29,024 nt of DNA. It comes from a virus. The position numbers and the translations under genes were made by a program. The stretch is taken from positions 1-29,024 of IMG/VR virus record IMGVR_UViG_3300034375_007271. The stretch is one strand, 5' to 3'. Within the stretch, counting starts at the first letter, position 1, and each line of letters starts with the position of its first letter. Below, in pieces: positions 13,795 through 22,164 of the stretch. The notes under the pieces are model-generated. The model was not told the origin of the DNA. It saw nothing but the letters and a program-made list of their open reading frames with translations, and did no database searches.

Positions 13795-15777
13795 TTACCT
13801 CTCCTTAGACTTCTCTACTCCAGCTGGAATCTTAGGTGCCTTTGGTTGTACTGGCGCTTTTGGCGCTTTATATGTCACCTTCGGCAACTCACGTTTCTTA
13901 TATTTTATCTTCTTTAGTGGCTTTACTGGCGGTAGTGGTGTTACTGGCGGCGGTCCGAAAGACGGGAACGCACCCATCCCTGCACTAGGCGCAGCGTACC
14001 CTGTAACAGGTATCCCTTCCATCCTTTGGCTACCGTCCGATATAGGTATCGAGTTGCCATACCTATCTTCCACGATGACATTTTGAAACGCTCCTCCGGG
14101 TCTATCAAATCGAATAGTATCCGCAAATCCGTTGCTTGGACCTGAAGACTGTCCTACCGCAAGTACTTGTCCAGTGTTGGCATCTCTAATCGTTACTTCA
14201 CCAACTGGATATGGGAATAACATTACAAGATTGCCATCCCTTTCAGAGTTTGGCTTCCACAAAGCTTGTCCTTGTACCTGCTGATAACCTGCTTGTTCTG
14301 CACGAGCTGCTGCTTGTTGCTTTAGTTCTCCAGCCATCATCTGTCTGTGCTCTTCCGCTCGCTGAGCATCCACTTGAGCATCCATTGATGGGTCCCAAAC
14401 TATGCCATTAGCTTGAGCATAAGCAGCTCTGTCTTGCATTCGTTGTTCATCTGAAATGGCAGGAACATACGTACCTTGCTTGACCTGATACCCAATTTCT
14501 TGAATACGAGCTAGGTGACCACGCTTTCCACTAAAGAGAACTGAACCTTTGTCAGTGCTCAGTAAATTTTCACGTAATGCAGCCTCAGAAATAATTCTCC
14601 TTTCTTGCTCGGTCCATCCAGTCAACCAGTCTGGAAACGCCTCAAAGAATGCATACTCACCCCAGACATCTTCTCCACGACCCATGCCATTGATGTCTTG
14701 TAGGTTCCACTTTCTACCAGCAAGAGGTCCCTCTTCCCAAATGGGTGGTTTACCAGATTGCTTTTGTTCTATGACTCGGTCCATCTGACGAGCTGCCCAC
14801 TTTTGCTCTTCTGGACTAGCAGCGTTCTCCATGGCTGAGGTCCAACGGTCTATTTGATATTGTGTGGTCGAGCGACCACCAACAAGACCTAACGACTCAC
14901 CTAGACTAGCAACACCTCTACCAACAGTTCGACCAATGACAGAACCAATCCCAGCACCCATCCAGCCACCATAAATAGCACCAACAGCAGTTCCAATACC
15001 AGTGAACACGCCTTCAACAGCACCTTTGCCACGTCTACTACCGCTGGCAATATTTTGTATGGCATCGGTAACATTATATGCAGCAACAGCTCCACCAACG
15101 ACGTTTCCAGCCGTAGTTAATGCGCCAGTCTCAGCTCCCATTGGAGCGTTCCACGCAGCTTGTGTTTCAGGCGTTGCCATAGACAAGTCTGTCGCAATTT
15201 GACCAGCACTAACAGGTGTGTAGCCAGCAGTCACACCGCTAGTTCCAACACCTGTGCTCCCGGGATATATAATTTCAGCAAGAGCTTTGAGACCTTCTGA
15301 TGTTGTTTCTATGCCTAGTTGGCTCTTGATTTCATCTTTTGCTATATCAAGTGCAACGTCCTTACCAAACTCCGTTAGTATCTCGCCTGTATCAGGACTC
15401 GCAACTTGAAGAGGTTCCTCTTGTTGAGCAGGTTCTTCGGCAACACGACTCATTATTTGCGATTGTCCAGTAGGAGCACTGACAGGTTGCTGCATCGGCG
15501 CAGGAGCTTGCCTAGTAGTGTCCAATACACTTGGTTGGCTTAATACTGTTTGAGGAGCCTCAACACCAACTAACGGTTGAGCTGGTTGAGGAGCTGCAGG
15601 AATAACAGCTTGTCTAGCTGCAGGTTGTCCCGTGTAAAACGCAACTTCATCATAAAACCGTTGCATGTTTGAGGGAGTAGTAGACTGTCCCTGAAATGCA
15701 GATACTGGTGCCATCGTTTGTGTTGGCATCATACTCGCATCTACATATCGTCCCGTCCTAGCATCATATTGAAGCAT
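13795..15777 (-). CDS. Large internal virion protein with glycine-zipper segment and WKP domain
   Basis: A 660-residue multidomain protein. Residues 50-125 are Pro/Gln-rich and disordered. Residues 222-300 are Gly/Ala-rich with small-residue spacing that suggests a membrane-inserting glycine zipper (AVGAIYGGWMGAGIGSVIG). Residues 310-500 are helical. Residues 506-580 form a beta domain beginning LWKPNSERDGNLVMLFP, homologous to one in the exported protein at 25054-25530. Residues 610-660 are Pro/Lys-rich and strongly basic, suited to DNA binding. Together this suggests an ejected protein that contacts both DNA and host envelope, which is inference. It overlaps the coiled-coil gene upstream by one base (TAATG). 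Confidence 0.65.
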   Translation of the reverse strand: MLQYDARTGRYVDASMMPTQTMAPVSAFQGQSTTPSNMQRFYDEVAFYTGQPAARQAVIPAAPQPAQPLVGVEAPQTVLSQPSVLDTTRQAPAPMQQPVSAPTGQSQIMSRVAEEPAQQEEPLQVASPDTGEILTEFGKDVALDIAKDEIKSQLGIETTSEGLKALAEIIYPGSTGVGTSGVTAGYTPVSAGQIATDLSMATPETQAAWNAPMGAETGALTTAGNVVGGAVAAYNVTDAIQNIASGSRRGKGAVEGVFTGIGTAVGAIYGGWMGAGIGSVIGRTVGRGVASLGESLGLVGGRSTTQYQIDRWTSAMENAASPEEQKWAARQMDRVIEQKQSGKPPIWEEGPLAGRKWNLQDINGMGRGEDVWGEYAFFEAFPDWLTGWTEQERRIISEAALRENLLSTDKGSVLFSGKRGHLARIQEIGYQVKQGTYVPAISDEQRMQDRAAYAQANGIVWDPSMDAQVDAQRAEEHRQMMAGELKQQAAARAEQAGYQQVQGQALWKPNSERDGNLVMLFPYPVGEVTIRDANTGQVLAVGQSSGPSNGFADTIRFDRPGGAFQNVIVEDRYGNSIPISDGSQRMEGIPVTGYAAPSAGMGAFPSFGPPPVTPLPPVKPLKKIKYKKRELPKVTYKAPKAPVQPKAPKIPAGVEKSKER

Positions 15778-16154
15778 TACTTTATTCCAGCTCTAGTCTG
15801 AGAAACAATATTCGCTAAAGCACCAGTGACATCCTGCGCCGTTCCTCGACTCATCTTCTGTTGTTCCATCATTTGTTGAGCTTCAAACTCACGGTCTTCA
15901 GCTGCAGCAATTTGTGCATTTAAAGCTTTAATTGCTAAATCAATCTGCATTTCTTGCCGTTGCAATTCTAAATCAGCCATATCTTTTGCGCGTTTTCTTG
16001 CTATTTCCTCACGTTGGACCTCAAGCTTTTCTCTCTCAGTTTTTAACTCATCCGCAGCAGTCTGCTGCGTGAGAATAGCCTTACCACCCGACGACAAAAG
16101 TGTAGGTGCGTTTTTAATTAACGAATCTAAAAACTTGTCGAGATAGTCCGCCAT
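15777..16154 (-). CDS. Coiled-coil minor virion protein
   Basis: A 125-residue protein. A short amphipathic N-terminus (DYLDKFLDSLIKNAP) precedes a long charged helix with heptads (about 33-98, rich in Glu, Gln, Lys and Arg), and then a Gly/Ala-containing C-terminal helix. No family recognised. Small coiled-coil proteins beside internal proteins are common in podoviruses (comparable in size to T7 gp14 or P22 gp7 fragments), so a head-internal or ejected role is a guess. It has TAATG junctions with both neighbours. Confidence 0.6.
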   Translation of the reverse strand: MADYLDKFLDSLIKNAPTLLSSGGKAILTQQTAADELKTEREKLEVQREEIARKRAKDMADLELQRQEMQIDLAIKALNAQIAAAEDREFEAQQMMEQQKMSRGTAQDVTGALANIVSQTRAGIK

Positions 16155-16519
16155 TATCTGTACATCCCTTGTAAGAACACACTACCAGTAGTGCAGGTTT
16201 CTCCAGATACTTTCTGCAACTTCACTTGAGAGGTCAGCTGCCCACCATTTTCACCGAAGCGTACGTCATACGTTACGCCGGCGAGAACAACCACTTCAGG
16301 AGCATTTGTTGCATCCGTGAACTCAATCTGTACATCACAGTCTGTTTGGTTAGCTACGGTCACCATAAGCCAAGACTTACTCGTCAATTTGGCTGCATAC
16401 GAAGCAGCCACACTGGCAGCTGCAGTCGTTGATAACGCAGTCAAAAATCGTGGCTGGCTCTGCCCCCAAGCAACAACAGGAACTAGAATAACTAAAGCGT
16501 ATGCAAGTAGAAGTCTCAT
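16154..16519 (-). CDS. Protein with N-terminal signal peptide inside the head gene cassette
   Basis: A 121-residue protein. Residues 1-19 form a clean Sec-type signal (basic MR, hydrophobic LLLAYALVILVPVVA, likely cut after AWG). The rest is beta-rich with Cys61 and Cys109, which could form a disulfide outside the cytoplasm, and ends in SVFLQGMYR. The mature part resembles small all-beta phage surface proteins. Being joined by TAATG to flanking structural genes, it must be expressed in step with virion proteins, yet it is predicted to leave the cytoplasm. The hydrophobic end may instead serve a virion function. No family recognised. Confidence 0.65.
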   Translation of the reverse strand: MRLLLAYALVILVPVVAWGQSQPRFLTALSTTAAASVAASYAAKLTSKSWLMVTVANQTDCDVQIEFTDATNAPEVVVLAGVTYDVRFGENGGQLTSQVKLQKVSGETCTTGSVFLQGMYR

Positions 16520-17559
16520 TAGAATATATCCTCCGAATCAGAGCCGAATATCAAGAAATTGAGATATGCAGGGTCTTGAGCTGCTGCTAGCTCATCCGTA
16601 ACTTCCAACGTAACTGCTGTAGCACTATTCGCCTTAACAGACACCCAGCTATGTGTATCCGTGTCAGCTGCCGATGCAACTACAATAGGAGTGCGAGCAA
16701 ACGCCTCATCAAATGTTATTGTTAGCTCACCTTGCGCTACATCCGTCAACGTGAACTCACCAGTCCCAATCGTGATTGCTGGTACTCCAGCAGTATACGT
16801 GACTTTGCCAGCTACCAGTCTAGGCTTTCGATGCCTTGCCATTACAAGACCACCCTTCTGCAAGGTGTAATCTGAGCTGTCATGGAATCCTAATGCTACG
16901 AAGTTAAATGCTGCATCCGCTGCTGCTTCGCTGTCATCGAAAGTTAAAATGTTTGTAGTCGTTTCACTAACGGACTCAACTCGTAATGCATAACCATCAG
17001 TAGTAGCATTAAAAGGAGTAGCCACTACAATAGGATTTGCCCCAAAGCCCGGAGTAAACGTAATGGTATAGTCACCCGTACCATTCTTAGTGACAGTGAA
17101 TTCTCGTCCACCAATAGTCACAGCACCAGCACTACTGACTTGTCCTACAACTACTTCTGAAATTTTTCTAGTGCTACGAACGTCAAATAAACGTCCATTT
17201 TTGTTACCACTACGTCGAGTCTCAGCTGTTTCATGCCCATAGACCAAGCTATGTGCCTGACCTACATCAGCTGCTCCACTGCCATCGACCGTAGCAACTC
17301 CTCCTGCTGTTGCGGTAGCAGTCGCCTTGACAGCTGCTACACCACCATCAGCAACACCTGCGCCAGCACATACAACCTGTACTGGAGTAGTACCAAAAGC
17401 ATGTGTGTAAGTATGGTCTAAAATATTATCACTGCTTGCGTTTGTAAAAGTAGCTTCACCAGCGCCTTGCTGTACTGTGTTATTCGCAGCTGCTGCTGTT
17501 GTCGCAGTGAATCCTAGTAATCTTGCGTTTAAAAAGCCTGTCTGAAGAGGTCGTAACAT
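16519..17559 (-). CDS. Repeat-containing capsid decoration or head-fibre candidate
   Basis: A 346-residue beta-rich protein with three related units. Two are clear: residues 132-226 and 246-342, both with ITF...PIVVA, a middle strand, and a FNFVALGF / LNFLIFGS end. One is weaker (about 30-108). The F-x-x-x-F-x-x-x-PIVVA pattern and the closing hydrophobic strand are reminiscent of H-type-lectin-like domains in phage structural proteins, which would give sugar binding. It is the first gene after the capsid gene and its terminator, the usual site for decoration proteins. Readthrough of that terminator would lower its level relative to capsid protein. Confidence 0.6.
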   Translation of the reverse strand: MLRPLQTGFLNARLLGFTATTAAAANNTVQQGAGEATFTNASSDNILDHTYTHAFGTTPVQVVCAGAGVADGGVAAVKATATATAGGVATVDGSGAADVGQAHSLVYGHETAETRRSGNKNGRLFDVRSTRKISEVVVGQVSSAGAVTIGGREFTVTKNGTGDYTITFTPGFGANPIVVATPFNATTDGYALRVESVSETTTNILTFDDSEAAADAAFNFVALGFHDSSDYTLQKGGLVMARHRKPRLVAGKVTYTAGVPAITIGTGEFTLTDVAQGELTITFDEAFARTPIVVASAADTDTHSWVSVKANSATAVTLEVTDELAAAQDPAYLNFLIFGSDSEDIF

Positions 17560-17569
17560 TGTTTATCCG

Positions 17570-17601
17570 TATAAAATAAAGGGGAGGATAACCCTCCCCT
17601 T
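17570..17601 (-). terminator. Rho-independent terminator after the capsid gene
   Basis: A perfect nine-base-pair stem (17579-17587 with 17593-17601, AAGGGGAGG / CCTCCCCTT) with a five-base loop is followed on the minus strand by TATTTTAT (17578-17571). It starts ten bases after the capsid stop codon. With no space for a clear new promoter before the next gene, it probably acts as a partial stop that keeps capsid mRNA more abundant than downstream mRNA. Confidence 0.82.
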
Positions 17602-17610
17602 ATTGTGTTA

Positions 17611-18825
17611 CTAAGCGCTGAGGCTATGAATTACACCGTGAAAAGGCGGTGCAATATAGTTCTCATAGTAACCACCGTAACGCGCTTCATACTCGTCACT
17701 GTCTGCTACTCGTAGGAACACAGTTCCATCATCGTCAAACCATCCAAACCCGGGTCTGTGGTAAGAACGCATGAAGTTGTCATTAAGAACATAGAAGAGG
17801 TCTTCGCGGACAAATCTGTCTGGGAATACTCCAATAGGTCCTTGAGTTGTCATAACTTCAACACCTCGGAAAGAGATAACACCCTTCATAGCATCTGATT
17901 GATACCGTGGTGGGAGGTTATATCTCTTCTGGTCCTCAAGTTGATTGATGAGCTTACGGAACTGAGTGTAAGAACAAAGCGCCATGTTTGGTGTTTGTCC
18001 AGACTCTTCCTCAACGCTCAATACAATCTGATTGATGAGGTCGGGTGTGATAGTTGCGCTAGATGCATCAATCTGTTGAGCAACGTATGGGTCTGCGATA
18101 GAAACACCATACTTTGTTCCAGAAGTTGCAAGTACTACTCCACGAAGACCCTGTGGAACATTGTTTTCAGAACCCTGCATGAAGATAACATCAGTAGCTG
18201 CTGGAACTTGAGTAGCACCAGAAGCTCGCTGTACGCTAACAGTCTTTGTAGACTTATTAACAGCTGTTATTTCGAAAAGGTCTGTATTACCAGTTTCAAT
18301 GTTTACAAAGTCTCTTTTAGAGAAGTTTGCAGCAATCCATGTAGCGTCAGTGATGGTTAAATCATAATCACCACCACCATTATCAACGACACTAGAAACA
18401 GTTCCTAATGCACCAGTTCCATCACCGTGAAGGATGATAGAAGCCCATCGGTTAAAAGACTCGACAGTCTTTCTTACTGTTTCAGCAGTGTTCTTGAAGA
18501 ATGCACCCTCGTCTGATGCAGCAGCCTTGATAGACTCTCTGTCATACAATGCTCGAGCGTATACCTTCTTCGCTGTGAAGTTGACATCTTCGACTTCACC
18601 GACGTTAGCTTCAGGAAGACTTCCTGCACCAACACCACCTTGGAAAGATAGCTCCATAGGGAACTCCATCTTCTTTCCAACAAAGTCGTACGATTTTTTG
18701 ATTCGCCCAAGGGCGACGTTAGCTGAGTTGTATGCGTTCTCAGACCGCTTACCATACTTAATCTTATAAAGATTGGTGAGGTCGGTCAGGTTAAACGCAG
18801 TTTCAGCTGCATTTCCAGTAGCCAT
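17611..18825 (-). CDS. Major capsid protein (HK97 fold)
   Basis: A 404-residue protein. The first 135 residues have the arm and E-loop plus long spine helix pattern (KKVYARALYDRESIKA, then VRKTVESFNRWASIIL). Residues about 140-215 are a beta-rich insertion that may form a surface knob. The C-terminal half has ITPDLINQIVLSVEEESGQ and NMALCSYTQFRKLINQL, then strands with VMTTQGPIGVFPDRF, ending in YYENYIAPPFHGVIHSL. This matches phage capsid proteins of the portal-scaffold-capsid order; size is close to P22 gp5 (430). GGAGG at 18833-18837 is seven bases from ATG and lies inside a hairpin. A terminator follows. Confidence 0.9.
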   Translation of the reverse strand: MATGNAAETAFNLTDLTNLYKIKYGKRSENAYNSANVALGRIKKSYDFVGKKMEFPMELSFQGGVGAGSLPEANVGEVEDVNFTAKKVYARALYDRESIKAAASDEGAFFKNTAETVRKTVESFNRWASIILHGDGTGALGTVSSVVDNGGGDYDLTITDATWIAANFSKRDFVNIETGNTDLFEITAVNKSTKTVSVQRASGATQVPAATDVIFMQGSENNVPQGLRGVVLATSGTKYGVSIADPYVAQQIDASSATITPDLINQIVLSVEEESGQTPNMALCSYTQFRKLINQLEDQKRYNLPPRYQSDAMKGVISFRGVEVMTTQGPIGVFPDRFVREDLFYVLNDNFMRSYHRPGFGWFDDDGTVFLRVADSDEYEARYGGYYENYIAPPFHGVIHSLSA

Positions 18826-18828
18826 TTA

Positions 18829-18854
18829 TATGCCTCCATTGCAGCAGAGGCATA
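18829..18854 (-). promoter_or_regulatory. Hairpin covering the capsid gene ribosome binding site
   Basis: A perfect eight-base inverted repeat (18829-18836 and 18847-18854; minus strand TATGCCTC, ten-base loop, GAGGCATA) ends three bases before the capsid ATG. The Shine-Dalgarno GGAGG (18837-18833 on the minus strand) is mostly within the 3' arm. It may limit initiation until opened by ribosomes leaving the scaffold gene, or stabilise the 5' end of a processed capsid mRNA. Confidence 0.55.
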
Positions 18855-18865
18855 CTTTGCCCCTG

Positions 18866-20053
18866 CTAAGTAAAGTCCCAACCTATAGCGTCTTCTGGCT
18901 CTAGGTTACTTATCTCACTTATTGCAGAGGCTGCCCTTTCCGATTTGCCCTGATTAGTTGGGGTCTTACTCGGGGTCTCACTAGCTTGAACAGGTTCTTT
19001 GTCCAAACCAAGGTACTCTCGGAGTACTTCTTTTATATCATTCACAGAATAGTCATAATCTGCAACCGTAAAAATGTTATTTATTAGGTTTTCTTTATCA
19101 TCGTAATTAGGCGCAACTGCTTCTATCGCTTGTGCAATCCGCTCTTCTTTCGCACTATCTAAATAGAATGTGCAGACTGCCTGAGTTGCTTTTTCAGGAG
19201 TTAACTCTCTAATTACCTTCATAGCCTGTTCATTTTGGCGTATATGGCTGTACGCTTCTTCGAACTGACGCTCAGATAATCCAGATGCGTAGATAATGTC
19301 CTGTAGACCTTTCTTAACCTCAGCTCGTCTAGTAGCCTCACGGTCTACATCCTCTCGCTCTTCTAGTTGGCTTTTAGCATGAGCAGCTTCCTTCTCAGCC
19401 CAATACGCCTTCTCCTCGGCTTCTGTCATGTTAGCAACGCCATCAGCTGACTCCATGACATGCTTTATGATTTGACGCTCGAACTCTACGGGATTAACAC
19501 CTGCCATTTTTGCCAAGGAAGCAATCGCACCAGAATACTCTCCAGCATCAGCAGCATCTTGCAGTTTCTTGATTTCGTTGAGAACAAGCTGCTCATTCTT
19601 GTTAAAACGAGCCACAACATCGTTCTCCCAAGTCTTTTTTTGCTTATCAAACTCGGTAAAACGGCGGTTTATTTCTTTTTGACCTATGTAGTCATCAACT
19701 AAAGAACCGAGAGGAACAGCCTGTCCGTTGATTTGCACTTCCATATTAGCTTCATATTCGCTGTCTCCCAGCTGAATCATACGAACATTTTTACTGTCCT
19801 CTACGGTATCTATTATTTCCCTCGGGGTCTCGGTCTCCTCTTGCCCTTCTTCGTTCCGCAGCCCATTACTATCCTCCTCTGATATGTCAAATCCAGTCAG
19901 TTCACCCGACGTGTCTTCGACTGTTTCTGCTCCAAAATCCTCCACTGAGGACATTTCAATGCCTTCTCCCGGTGCTCCGAAAAGCCCATCGTCTGGCATT
20001 GCTATTGATGTTTCTGGTGTTGTTGTGGTGCTCTCTGTTGTTGGTTCGCTCAT
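18866..20053 (-). CDS. Scaffolding protein
   Basis: A 395-residue acidic, helix-rich protein between portal and capsid genes, the standard place for a phage scaffold. Residues 1-80 are Thr/Glu-rich and disordered. Residues 95-130 hold VQINGQAVPLGSLVDDYIGQKE, a segment seen in scaffold-like proteins. A long charged coiled coil spans about 130-300. The C-terminus is Ser/Thr/Pro-rich before a short acidic end. It would nucleate procapsid assembly on the capsid protein and leave before packaging. There is no protease domain. The gap to the portal gene is eight bases. Confidence 0.82.
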   Translation of the reverse strand: MSEPTTESTTTTPETSIAMPDDGLFGAPGEGIEMSSVEDFGAETVEDTSGELTGFDISEEDSNGLRNEEGQEETETPREIIDTVEDSKNVRMIQLGDSEYEANMEVQINGQAVPLGSLVDDYIGQKEINRRFTEFDKQKKTWENDVVARFNKNEQLVLNEIKKLQDAADAGEYSGAIASLAKMAGVNPVEFERQIIKHVMESADGVANMTEAEEKAYWAEKEAAHAKSQLEEREDVDREATRRAEVKKGLQDIIYASGLSERQFEEAYSHIRQNEQAMKVIRELTPEKATQAVCTFYLDSAKEERIAQAIEAVAPNYDDKENLINNIFTVADYDYSVNDIKEVLREYLGLDKEPVQASETPSKTPTNQGKSERAASAISEISNLEPEDAIGWDFT

Positions 20054-20061
20054 AAAGTCCC

Positions 20062-22164
20062 TTATGGTTGTTCGTTTTCTACTTCTGCTACAGGTTCAGC
20101 TGGCAGCTCCATTCCCGGCTCTAATCCCTCCTGAGGAGGCATCTCGCCCTGTGCCATCATAGCCTGTGCTGTTTGCATATCCATTCCCATACCCTGTGGC
20201 ATTGCTGGCTGTGGAGGCTGTACCTGCCCTGTAATCAAGTATGCCTGTTCCTCTGGTGTAGGAGTATAGAACATCGGGAATCCCGACAATGTTCGTAATT
20301 CAGCCAATGCTTCTGGGTTGTTCATAGCAGATTCAAGCAAGAATACCTCGTGAACTAAGATATGCTCCGCCATTCGACGCTTGTACTCAGTTGGCACATC
20401 CTCCTTGTAGAATCTGCCCTGTATCACGATTGTATGCGCTCTCCAATGCACCATGTGCTGTTCATAGACATCTGGCGCACTGACCTCCTCACCACGCAAC
20501 AGCTCCTCATTCTCGCTCTCAGCAGAACGTAGAGCTGCCGTAGCAATATCATAGAACTTCTCAGGAGCACCCAGCTCGAGCAAGTCAGCAATCTGCTCAC
20601 GGCTTAATAGCCCCGGGATGTTCTGTGCCAAGTCGATAACCTGCTGGGTTCTACCAGCTCGGCTGTCAGATAACGCAGTAGTATTCTGGATAATGATGCT
20701 GTATGGACCAGAAAGGTTCACATTTGCCAGCGTCTTTATCTGATACTGATTGTTGTTCCCCAGTATCCGCACCAAACGGCTCTCATCAGCTGGCTCATCA
20801 GTCTTGTAGTAGTCTCCAGCTACGGCTATAGCCATCTCATTGACTTCTACAATGAAGTTGTTGTGCTTAACAATACTGGTGTTGGCTCGTTGTAGTTCCT
20901 GCTCCTCAAGGAACTGGAGGGCAATACCAGCTCGAATTCCTGGAGGCGGAGCACCTCTACTTACTCCATATACTCCTCCGACCTGCTCCATCTCTTGTTT
21001 CAGTTTATCTCGGAACGCATAGACTTCGGGAGGATTTGGCGCAAACGTGACCACCGACGGCGCAATAGGACCACGAAACGTAACAGCCGTAGCAGCATTT
21101 CCCATACTCTCAATTTTAGCAGCCCCTTCTGGCATCATGATTTTTGGATGAGCCACAAGAAAGATGTTTTTGCTAATAAGCGAGGTGGTCTTGTTGTAAT
21201 TGTGTTGTATCGGCTTGAGGTGTTCAAACAAACTCATGCCATACAAACGATTGGGAACATCTATATCTGTGATTCGTACAAACGGAAATTTACCATGCGA
21301 GTACGGATATACATCCGCCATCTGCAGTATTTCATTTTCCGTAAATAATATATAAGCTCCATCTTCTAAAAATTCATCAGGTGGATATACAAATCGATAA
21401 ACAACTACCTCATCTGGCTGTTTGGAATGAAAATAATCTTTCAGAAATTCATAGCTATAAACAGAACTCCTATTATCAGCTTGGACTTTCTTACCGTACT
21501 TCTTCTTGACTTCTTCAATATGTAATATTTCATGTATTTCAATAACCCATTTGCAATTTGCGTAATGTCGTTTGTTGTCAAATAATTTGAAGAACGGAGG
21601 AGCTAACGTATATTGTACGTCTCCAATTCTACCTCCCTTTTTGTCCTTGTCACCGACACGAGAGTTCCAGTCGATGTTTAGATACATCTCACCAAAAACC
21701 GCATTCCATCTTTCGATTTCTTGCAGTTTTAAATCGAACTGATTCTGCCGATTAAGCTGTCGCAGGATTAAGTCAGCAAATTGCGCCGACTTCTTATCTT
21801 CAAACTCGTCATTTACAGGTAATGCTTTTACGTTGCTTTTGAATCGACTTAGTCGAGCAATACGCTGTTCTGTTAGGTCAAACATGTGATTAACGACCAA
21901 CGGAACTTTCTTCGGAGCAATCTTCTCTTCTCGATTTCCACCTAAGCTTAGGCGGTATTCTTTGCTCTGGTCATATTGCCCAGTGTACCAAAGTAAATTA
22001 TTAAACAGCTGTTCTATTCTATCTTGGTTTGATGACTCGAGCAGCGGATATGTGTTTTCAAACCATTTCAAAAATTTCTTTGGTGACTTAACAACATTAT
22101 CTACCCACGGGGGTATAATGGTTTTGGAACCTTGTTCTAATTCTTCTGCTGGTGTATCAAACAT
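20062..22164 (-). CDS. Portal protein (head-tail connector)
   Basis: A 700-residue protein, close in length to P22 gp1 (725), forming the dodecameric DNA gate at one capsid vertex. Evidence is the N-terminal helical region (LLWYTGQYDQSKEYRLSLG, VVNHMFDLTEQRIARLSRFKS), the FGEMYLNIDWNS strand, the conserved wing/stem segment KFPFVRITDIDVPNRLYGMS, and GVYGVSRGAPPPGIRAGIAL before a long helix. The order between terminase and scaffold supports it. The C-terminal 60 residues are Gln/Met/Pro/Glu-rich and probably lie inside the capsid. It is joined to the small gene upstream by TAATG. Confidence 0.9.
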   Translation of the reverse strand: MFDTPAEELEQGSKTIIPPWVDNVVKSPKKFLKWFENTYPLLESSNQDRIEQLFNNLLWYTGQYDQSKEYRLSLGGNREEKIAPKKVPLVVNHMFDLTEQRIARLSRFKSNVKALPVNDEFEDKKSAQFADLILRQLNRQNQFDLKLQEIERWNAVFGEMYLNIDWNSRVGDKDKKGGRIGDVQYTLAPPFFKLFDNKRHYANCKWVIEIHEILHIEEVKKKYGKKVQADNRSSVYSYEFLKDYFHSKQPDEVVVYRFVYPPDEFLEDGAYILFTENEILQMADVYPYSHGKFPFVRITDIDVPNRLYGMSLFEHLKPIQHNYNKTTSLISKNIFLVAHPKIMMPEGAAKIESMGNAATAVTFRGPIAPSVVTFAPNPPEVYAFRDKLKQEMEQVGGVYGVSRGAPPPGIRAGIALQFLEEQELQRANTSIVKHNNFIVEVNEMAIAVAGDYYKTDEPADESRLVRILGNNNQYQIKTLANVNLSGPYSIIIQNTTALSDSRAGRTQQVIDLAQNIPGLLSREQIADLLELGAPEKFYDIATAALRSAESENEELLRGEEVSAPDVYEQHMVHWRAHTIVIQGRFYKEDVPTEYKRRMAEHILVHEVFLLESAMNNPEALAELRTLSGFPMFYTPTPEEQAYLITGQVQPPQPAMPQGMGMDMQTAQAMMAQGEMPPQEGLEPGMELPAEPVAEVENEQP

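Noticed and set aside
17899-18360. 153-residue plus-strand frame, Cys-rich
   Set aside because: Antisense to the capsid gene; composition explained by the complement of capsid codons.
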